A DNA stretch of 64,000 nt. Origin: Arthrobacter pascens (GTDB lineage: Bacteria; Actinomycetota; Actinomycetes; Actinomycetales; Micrococcaceae). Positions 59,101-64,000 of the stretch are shown piece by piece. The notes beneath the pieces were generated by a model. It saw only the letters and a program-made list of their open reading frames with translations. It was not told where the DNA came from and did not search any database. Positions within the stretch are counted from its first letter, which is position 1; the number at the start of each line of letters is the position of its first letter. The stretch covers positions 124,001 through 188,000 of the forward strand of contig NZ_JAFHKT010000145.1 of NCBI RefSeq assembly GCF_017052465.1. The letters run 5' to 3'. The translations under genes were made by a program, and so were the position numbers.

Positions 59101-60393
59101 GCCCTGAACGCTGTCTTCCAGCAGGCGATCCACCAGCACAGGTTCGATTTCCAGCGGTCTCCCGGCCCCGGTGGCACGGGCTGCTGGGCCTAGGATGACC
59201 TCCCTAAACCTGGCGACCGGCATCGGTTTGAGCTCATCGAAGACGACGCTCTTAAGCCCGGCCAGCTCAGGTGCCGTCTGCAGTGGTTCGTAGAAATCCG
59301 AGCGGACCGTCGCGGCAACAATTAACGCTGGCACCGTCCCGTCTTCGTGGTCCAGCAGGCCGGCAAGCAATTCCAGGAATCGGGGGGCCTGGGGGCCGGC
59401 ATCCGCACTGAAGAGTTCCTCGGCTTGATCCAGCGGCAAAACCAGGGTCGGCGGCGGTGTCCCGGCTGGTACCTCCAGCAGCCGTTCGGCGGCAGCTTGC
59501 CGGGCTTCGGCCAGCCACTTGCGCAGTTGCTCCGTGTCCACCCGACTGCAGGCATCCTTGATGGCCCCGAGAGTGGGAGTAGCCAGTCCCAGACGGGTGC
59601 GCTGGGCGTGGACCACGCAGGCAAGGCCATAGTCACCGGTGAGCGGGTTTCGCTCCGGCCGCACGGTGTCCAGCACTAGGAACTGTCTGTCCTCCCGCCG
59701 CAGCCTCGGCAGTAGCCCCGCCCGCAGGAACGAGGACTTGCCCGCACCGGACGGACCCAGGATTACGAACAGCGACTCGATGCCGGAGCTGCGCATCGTA
59801 CGCAGCGCATCCAAGCCGCGCACGATTTGTCCGTCCCGGCCGAAGAATACCGCAGCGTCCGCTTCCTCGAACGGTTCCCACCCTCGATAGGGGGAACGGC
59901 CTGCATCCTGCGGCGGCGGCCAGGCGAAGTGCTCTGCCCCGATCCCTGTACGGCGCAGCCCTTGGTGCAGCCGCCGCAGGCCCTCCGTGAGAAAAACCAC
60001 AGGGCTGACTTTGCCGTCGATTGGAATTTCGGTTGTGGGTCCGTTGCCGAAGAGGTCGCAACGCTGCCATTCCCCGGTGACACCTTCCTCTTCCAGAGGC
60101 TCAAGCCGGGCACACAGGATCAGCTTTCCCAGATTCTCCGCGGTCCGGTACTCGGCCAAGCATTCGCGGGAGTCCTCCCAGCTGGCGGAGAGCAGGCAAA
60201 TGACCACCTCGCACCGCTCATTGGCCCGAAGCAGAGCCTCCTTCCACCGCTCCCCCGGCGCAATACCCGTCACGGGATCAAGATCCAGGAAAATCTCCTC
60301 GGCAAGACCCGGGTCTTGCTCCACCAGCCACCGCTTTAGGGCGACCGCCTGCCAAGTGTCCCGGCTGGAATGACTCAGGAAAACACGAGACAT
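56158..60393 (-). CDS. TIR - STAND NTPase - WD40 protein 2
   Basis: 1411 residues from ATG 60393 (M-S-R-V-F-L-S-H-S-S-R-D). It has the same order as protein 1: TIR (1-105, with Glu81 in E-C-L-A-E as the candidate NADase residue), STAND NTPase with Walker A G-P-S-G-A-G-K-S-S (213-221) and V-L-P-L-D-Q-A-E-E-L, a membrane helix (I-V-L-A-S-A-V-V-I-A-L-I-A-V-A) near 690, and 14 WD40 blades. The C-terminal tail matches protein 1 (S-H-K-Q-W-G-E-W ... C-P-G-L). The two differ mostly in the WD40 faces. Divergent from the patatin operon. In-frame ATGs at 60411 and 60465 are less likely starts. Confidence 0.9.
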   Translation of the reverse strand: MSRVFLSHSSRDTWQAVALKRWLVEQDPGLAEEIFLDLDPVTGIAPGERWKEALLRANERCEVVICLLSASWEDSRECLAEYRTAENLGKLILCARLEPLEEEGVTGEWQRCDLFGNGPTTEIPIDGKVSPVVFLTEGLRRLHQGLRRTGIGAEHFAWPPPQDAGRSPYRGWEPFEEADAAVFFGRDGQIVRGLDALRTMRSSGIESLFVILGPSGAGKSSFLRAGLLPRLRREDRQFLVLDTVRPERNPLTGDYGLACVVHAQRTRLGLATPTLGAIKDACSRVDTEQLRKWLAEARQAAAERLLEVPAGTPPPTLVLPLDQAEELFSADAGPQAPRFLELLAGLLDHEDGTVPALIVAATVRSDFYEPLQTAPELAGLKSVVFDELKPMPVARFREVILGPAARATGAGRPLEIEPVLVDRLLEDSVQGADTLPLLSLTLARLYQDYGGDGDLRLAEYHAMGGMQQVVQHEIDTLLSPGPALRQRQLDLLKSAFIPWLATINPDNDQPVRRMARLSDLPADARPLIDAMVGRRLLVEDERAGETVIEVALESLLRQWQDLAGWLATEQEDLKEADNLERAAAAWERSGRNEAWLFAGERLSGAETLFGKPGFRERLDPARGFLRASRSREAERLAAEKRRRDAELRAVRDKQELAETHAADLRKRSRVLKIVLASAVVIALIAVASFVWASFAEREATARDREATALRLVSEGLSMLEGTRNGGDANGLKRILAAQAIASTAGGESALLSAVNMKRDLQKIMETTTKISSMAFSPDGKRILTGGPDGTLRLWNAETGQALDEPISGHKDKVNGVAFSPDGRRVLSCGDDGTVRLWDAATGGALGAPLTGHTGAVTSVAFGPGGHRILSGGDDGTLRLWDPETGRALGKPMTGHKNAVTSVAFGPDGRRIVSGGADATLRLWDAAGGRAIGAPLIGHKKAVTSVAFGPDGRRILSGSRDALVRRWDAATGRALGVPMRGHKGAVTGVAFSPDGRRTVSGGDDGTIRVWDTESGRAFGEPMTARKSGAVTSVAFSPDGHRILSASADAILRLWDPETGRALGKPMTGHKDAVTSVAFSPDGHRILSGGDDGTVRLWDPETSRALGKPMTGHKDAVMSVAFSPDGHRIVSGSADAMVRRWDAETGRALGEPLTGHKDAVTSVTFSPDGHRILSGSRDGTVRRWDAETGRAVGEPLTGHKDAVTSVAFSPDGRRIASGGIDGTIRRWDAETGRALGEPLTGHKDAVTSVAFSPNGRRIASGGTDGTVERWDTETGQPQGKPMTGHLNGVYGLALSRDGLRISTGGNDGTVRLWDAETGQPLVGPMTGHEGPVYSVAFSPDGRRIASGSDDGTVRLWPVPLTPSDTLCTKLSQNISHKQWGEWVSPDIEYIKVCPGLIVPPDIPGNRRKNTPAS
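56325..58098 (-). repeat. Fourteen tandem WD40 units in TIR protein 2
   Basis: Units of about 126 bp with core G-H-K-D-A-V-T-S-V-A-F-S-P-D-G-H-R-I-L-S-G. Blades 8 to 12 are near copies of each other; the DNA repeats the phrase GCATCCTTGTGTCCGGTCA several times (for example at 56669, 56789, 56924, 57053 and 57183). This is more uniform than in protein 1, so amplification was more recent or is kept uniform by recombination. Confidence 0.92.
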
Positions 60394-60738
60394 GCCTGCA
60401 CCGCGATCCATCGCAGTAAAGACGGGCGGCCTCGCATCAGAACCGCACAGTGATCCCGCCGGCACCGCTGTAGGAGCCCACGCCGACGAGGCTGGCGACG
60501 GCCAACCTGTGCTGCGTACACAACGTCTCCTGCCCGCGGAAGCGAATCACTCAGCCCCCCAGATCAATACTCCACCCCGCGCGTCACGCACTACAAGGGT
60601 GGCGGATGGGCACAGTAGACCATCGCCCCGGGCCCTGCCGACGGATTTGCCAGATCGCCAAGCACGCGGCCCTGACTACCAAACTGTGTCCAGCTAGCAT
60701 GGTCTTACGCAGCTCGACAATGAGAAGAGGCGTTCCAG
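60394..60738. other. Divergent promoter region of TIR gene 2 and the patatin operon
   Basis: 345 bp without a gene-like frame. It must contain promoters for both directions; I could not identify a clear -10/-35 pair or a repeat shared with control regions A and B. Confidence 0.45.
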
Positions 60739-61908
60739 ATGCCTTATCGCATACGTAACCGGGACGAGCACTTCCGCTGTGATGGCAGGCCCAAGCGCAT
60801 TCTTGCTCTTGACGGCGGCGGGCTGCGGGGCGTCTTGAGCCTCGGAATTCTGGAAAAGATAGAGGACCTACTGCGGGAACGCCACGGCGGAGGTGATGAC
60901 TTCCGTCTTTGCCACTACTTTGACCTGATTGCAGGGACGTCTACCGGGGCCATCATCGCGGCGGCCCTCGCCCAAGGATTGAGCGTCGGCGAACTCACTG
61001 ACAAGTATTTCAGCCTTGGGTGGCGGGTGTTTGAAAAAAGTCTTATGCGCCAGGTTCTTCTGCGCGCCAGGTACAACGAACAGGCCCTGGTTGCGGAGTT
61101 GAAGGATGTCTTCGGTACGGACACCACTTTGGGCGGCCCCGAGCTGTTGACGGGATTGCTGGTGGTCATCAAGCGCCTGGACAGCGGCAGTCCATGGCCG
61201 GTGAGCAACAACCCCCGCGGCAGGTATTTTGTTTCCGGGGCCAACGGCAGGATGGGTAACGGTGACTATCCACTCTGGCAGGTTGTCCGGGCCTCCACCG
61301 CTGCGCCGTCATTTTTCGAACCGGAAACCATCACCATAATGGGCGGCCGCAACCTGAGCCCTGTGACCGGTAGTTTCGTGGACGGTGGTGTCAGTCCCTT
61401 CAACAATCCTGCCCTGCAGGCGCTCATGTACGCCTCTATGGAGGGCTACCGCGTGGGCTGGGAGACGGGTGGGGAGAAGCTGCTGCTGGTGTCGGTCGGC
61501 ACTGGCGCTGCGGATCCTGCCGTCAGCCAGGCAAAGTTCACCGCAAGCCACGCCCTGCGGGCACTGAAATCCGTGCTGCAGGACTGCGCAGTACTTCAGG
61601 AGACGATGCTGCAGTGGATGTCCGCCAGCCCCACCGCGAGAATGATCGACAGGGAATTGGGGTCGCTGACCGGCGATCTCCTCGCCGGTGCCCCACTCAT
61701 GAGCTACCTGCGCTATAACGTGGACCTGCGCCCGGAGAGTGTCCGCGCCCTGGACGAAACTCTTGCCGCACCTGAGGCGGTCTCCTCGCTGAGCGCCATG
61801 GATGCACCGGAAAATATGGAGGCACTCCACCGGCTGGGCAGTCTGGCCGCGACACGGGATGTGCGGGACACTGATTTTGGCACCGTATTTGACCTGCCGC
61901 GCGTCTGA
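60739..61908 (+). CDS. Patatin-like phospholipase
   Basis: 389 residues with a complete patatin catalytic set: oxyanion D-G-G-G-L-R-G at about residues 25-31, nucleophile in I-A-G-T-S-T-G-A (Ser about 72) and the second catalytic residue in V-D-G-G-V-S (Asp about 216). There is no signal peptide. Bacterial patatins of this size act as membrane-damaging effectors in some immune systems (CapV in CBASS), or in lipid metabolism. No CD-NTase is in the window, so CBASS is not supported. GAGG eight bases upstream supports the ATG. Followed 15 bp later by a small gene, probably an operon partner. Confidence 0.88.
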   Translation: MPYRIRNRDEHFRCDGRPKRILALDGGGLRGVLSLGILEKIEDLLRERHGGGDDFRLCHYFDLIAGTSTGAIIAAALAQGLSVGELTDKYFSLGWRVFEKSLMRQVLLRARYNEQALVAELKDVFGTDTTLGGPELLTGLLVVIKRLDSGSPWPVSNNPRGRYFVSGANGRMGNGDYPLWQVVRASTAAPSFFEPETITIMGGRNLSPVTGSFVDGGVSPFNNPALQALMYASMEGYRVGWETGGEKLLLVSVGTGAADPAVSQAKFTASHALRALKSVLQDCAVLQETMLQWMSASPTARMIDRELGSLTGDLLAGAPLMSYLRYNVDLRPESVRALDETLAAPEAVSSLSAMDAPENMEALHRLGSLAATRDVRDTDFGTVFDLPRV

Positions 61909-61923
61909 AGGAAAGGGACGCTG

Positions 61924-62313
61924 ATGAGTGAGTTCCGCCGCTACAGGAGCCGGCCGGATTACTACGTGGTCGCCGTACCGTTGCGCCTGGACACCGAGGG
62001 GTTCAGCTATCGCAAGTGGGGCGGTGAACAGAAGTGCAAGGCAGGCGACTGGCTGGTGGACGACGACGGCGACATCCACACCGTCGACGCGGACGTCTTC
62101 GCCGCCACTTATCGACAGGTCCGCCGAGGTGCTTATGTGAAATCCACGCCGGTCTGGGCTGAAGTTGCCTCGGAAGCCGGCAGCGTGACCACCAAGGAAG
62201 GCCGGACTCACTACAACAAGGGCGACTTTGTGGTGTTCAACAACGAAGATGGCACCGATGGCTACGCCATGACCGCCGAAAGATTCCAAACTCACTACGA
62301 ACCGGACGAATAG
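61924..62313 (+). CDS. Small two-repeat protein, partner of the patatin
   Basis: 129 residues with AAAGGG upstream. It contains two related units: K-A-G-D-W-L-V-D-D-D-G-D-I-H-T-V-D-A-D-V-F-A-A-T-Y (about 40-64) and N-K-G-D-F-V-V-F-N-N-E-D-G-T-D-G-Y-A-M-T then R-F-Q-T-H-Y (about 98-125), sharing K-x-G-D-x-x-V and F-x-x-[TH]-Y. This may be a PGDYG-like binding fold; I cannot name the family with certainty. Lying 15 bp after the patatin, it could be its regulator, sensor or inhibitor. Confidence 0.78.
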   Translation: MSEFRRYRSRPDYYVVAVPLRLDTEGFSYRKWGGEQKCKAGDWLVDDDGDIHTVDADVFAATYRQVRRGAYVKSTPVWAEVASEAGSVTTKEGRTHYNKGDFVVFNNEDGTDGYAMTAERFQTHYEPDE

Positions 62314-62318
62314 CGAGC

Positions 62319-63863
62319 TCACTGGCCCGGCGAGCCATCCGGTGATTGCGCGTAGGACCGCGCTGCCGCGGCAGGTGAAGGCGAGCATGTTGCCACATCG
62401 ACTTCCACAGCGGCCGGTTTTTTGAGGAACAATGCCACCACCAGCGCGGTCGCCAGGCAGAGTCCCGCGTTCACCCAGATCGCCAGGGTGACGCCGCTAA
62501 GAACTGCCGGAGCGTCAGTTGATCCAAGGGACACGAGCTGGGCCGTGAAGATGGCGCTCATGATCGGGATTCCCATGGTGATGCCTATCTGCTGGCTCAT
62601 GGTGGCCAGCCCGGTGGCGAGCCCCTGCTCCCCGTCGGGCAGCCCTGAGGTGGCCGTAACCATGAAGCCGACGATGACAACCAAGTTGGCGACACCGCCG
62701 ACAAACGTGGCGACCAGAAGCAGTGCGATGGCCGCGGGATCATTGCTCAGCAGGGCCAGGGACGCTGTCGCGATGGCCTGGACGATGAAGCCGTACACGA
62801 TGGCCCGCTTGTTGCCGACCTTACCGATGATCTTCGGCCCGAGGATGCCGCCCAGGACGGTACCAAGGCCCAGGACAGCGAAAGCGAGCCCGGCGCCCAG
62901 CGGTGTGTAGCCAAGGACCTGCTGGAGGTACAGGGTGAGAAGGAACACCAACGAGGTTTCCGTCACGAACGCCATTACGCCTGCGATATTGCCCCAGGCG
63001 ACGGTTGACCGCTTCAGGATTGTCAGGGGCACCAGGGGAAATTTGGCCCGGCGTTCCACGGCGGCGAAGGCAACGAGGAGCACCGCTGATGCGGCCAGCG
63101 ATCCCAGCGTCAGCGGGTCGGTCCAGGAGTTCTCCGCTGCGTGCGTCATGCCGAAGACGAGGGCGAGGAGGCCCAGGGTGACGGTGATGGCGCCGGGGAT
63201 GTCGAGCCGCGTTTTGGTTGTGGGCCTGCTTTCGGCGAGCACGATAGGTGCGATGACCAGGACAGCCACTGCAACAGGGATGTTGATGAAGAACGCCCAG
63301 CGCCAGCTCACCAGATCAGTCAGCAGCCCGCCCAGGATGGCGCCCGTGGTGAAGCCGGCCGCCATCAGTGCACCGTTGAGGCCCAGCGCCTTGTCCCGGA
63401 GAGGTCCTTCGGCGAAGGAACCCAGCAGCAGCGACAGCGCAGCCGGAACGACAATCGCTGTGGCGATGCCCTGCCCCACGCGGGCGATCAGCAGGACTGC
63501 CGGGTCGATGGCCAGTCCCCCCATCAGGGAAGCAGCGCCGAGCAGCGTCATACCGAAAAGGAACATCCTGCGTCGGCCGACAAGGTCAGCGACCCTGCCG
63601 AACAGCAGGGTCAGGCCCGCCGCGCAGAGAGAGAATGCCGTGGCGACCCACTGGAGGTTCTCGAGGCTGAATCCGACGTCGGTGCCGATGGTTGGAAGGG
63701 CAACGTTGAGGATGGAGAAGTCAACGGCCAAGGTGAAGCTCGCGGTTAGCAGCACAACCAGGGCAAGCCGCTGCTTACCTGTCATGCCCGGAGCCGATGA
63801 ACTCTTCGGCTGTGGCGGTGCCAGTAATGTGTCGGGCTTGGTGGTGTCGGGTTGAGCGGTCAT
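62319..63863 (-). CDS. MFS drug exporter, DHA2 family (EmrB/QacA type)
   Basis: 514 residues with 14 predicted membrane helices. Marks: helix-1 motif (L-D/V-F-S-I-L-N-V-A-L-P-T-I), G-R-V-A-D-L-V-G-R-R-R-M between helices 2 and 3 (motif A), and G-x-x-x-G-P-x-x-G-G-like motif C (A-A-G-F-T-T-G-A-I-L-G-G-L-L). Uses the proton gradient to export toxic compounds. ATG 63863 has AAGGATCA upstream; an earlier start would add 28 poorly predicted residues. The last 137 bp of the window (63864-64000) show no gene. Confidence 0.92.
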   Translation of the reverse strand: MTAQPDTTKPDTLLAPPQPKSSSAPGMTGKQRLALVVLLTASFTLAVDFSILNVALPTIGTDVGFSLENLQWVATAFSLCAAGLTLLFGRVADLVGRRRMFLFGMTLLGAASLMGGLAIDPAVLLIARVGQGIATAIVVPAALSLLLGSFAEGPLRDKALGLNGALMAAGFTTGAILGGLLTDLVSWRWAFFINIPVAVAVLVIAPIVLAESRPTTKTRLDIPGAITVTLGLLALVFGMTHAAENSWTDPLTLGSLAASAVLLVAFAAVERRAKFPLVPLTILKRSTVAWGNIAGVMAFVTETSLVFLLTLYLQQVLGYTPLGAGLAFAVLGLGTVLGGILGPKIIGKVGNKRAIVYGFIVQAIATASLALLSNDPAAIALLLVATFVGGVANLVVIVGFMVTATSGLPDGEQGLATGLATMSQQIGITMGIPIMSAIFTAQLVSLGSTDAPAVLSGVTLAIWVNAGLCLATALVVALFLKKPAAVEVDVATCSPSPAAAARSYAQSPDGSPGQ

Positions 63864-64000
63864 CTGGGTGATCCTTGTCTGCTGGTCGGGCCGCCAAGGC
63901 GGCACTTTTACGTCCTCAGCTTCAAGGAAGCCAGCAACATCAACCACACCCCTCTGTGGGTACCACCGCCAGTGACAGGATAGTTACTCCAACGAGAGGC

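Noticed and set aside
60739..61908. CBASS operon (patatin as CapV)
   Set aside because: No CD-NTase, HORMA/TRIP13 or E1/E2/JAB gene is near; the partner is a two-repeat protein instead.

Overview
The window is a stretch of chromosome from a high-GC Gram-positive bacterium, most likely an Arthrobacter/Pseudarthrobacter-type member of the Micrococcaceae. The pointers are the strong G/C bias at third positions, frequent GTG and TTG starts with purine-rich ribosome binding sites, the thrS-HIT-pgsA order known from actinobacteria, a mycoredoxin, a CDP-alcohol phosphotransferase of the phosphatidylinositol-phosphate type, and many small actinobacterial families (DUF1918, DUF5671, DUF6504, CsbD). 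No rRNA, tRNA, CRISPR array or intact insertion sequence was seen.

From 1 to about 15 kb the content is mostly core: a cut lipoprotein gene, an M3 oligopeptidase, pdxS, the thrS-HIT-pgsA operon, an SOS-type operon (DUF6504-dnaE2 behind a LexA-like palindrome), chorismate mutase, an SRAP protein, a mycoredoxin and a divergent lysG/lysE pair. From 15 to 29 kb lies a mosaic of small metabolic and stress genes (VOC proteins, hydrolases, methyltransferase, lipoate-ligase-like protein, flavin monooxygenase, DUF5671 operon, NUDIX-DksA pair, csbD). This part includes two decayed genes: a serine recombinase tail and a frameshifted carbohydrate-binding protein.

From 29 to 46.5 kb come an ammonium transporter behind a phased GlnR-like array, an AlkD-like protein, an AlaA-like aminotransferase, RNase Z, RlmC, a dienelactone-hydrolase-like lipoprotein, an AraC/VOC pair, a cation efflux protein, a stand-alone YidC, a secreted NlpC/P60 protein with lectin repeats, and a GH15 enzyme.

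From 46.6 to 62.3 kb lies the accessory locus of greatest interest. It holds two very large paralogous proteins (1402 and 1411 residues), each with a TIR domain, a STAND-type P-loop NTPase, one membrane helix and exactly fourteen WD40 blades. Around them are two paralogous small secreted proteins of no known family, each behind a duplicated divergent intergenic module; a small helical protein (intact in one module, stopped after five codons in the other); and a two-component system. Divergent from the second TIR gene is a two-gene operon of a patatin-like phospholipase and a small two-repeat protein. The two TIR proteins and the patatin look like sensor-effector immune or cell-death proteins. 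The role of the secreted proteins and the two-component system is open. An MFS drug exporter closes the window.

Start codons were moved inside longer open frames where a ribosome binding site, signal peptide or family alignment argued for it; each entry says so.
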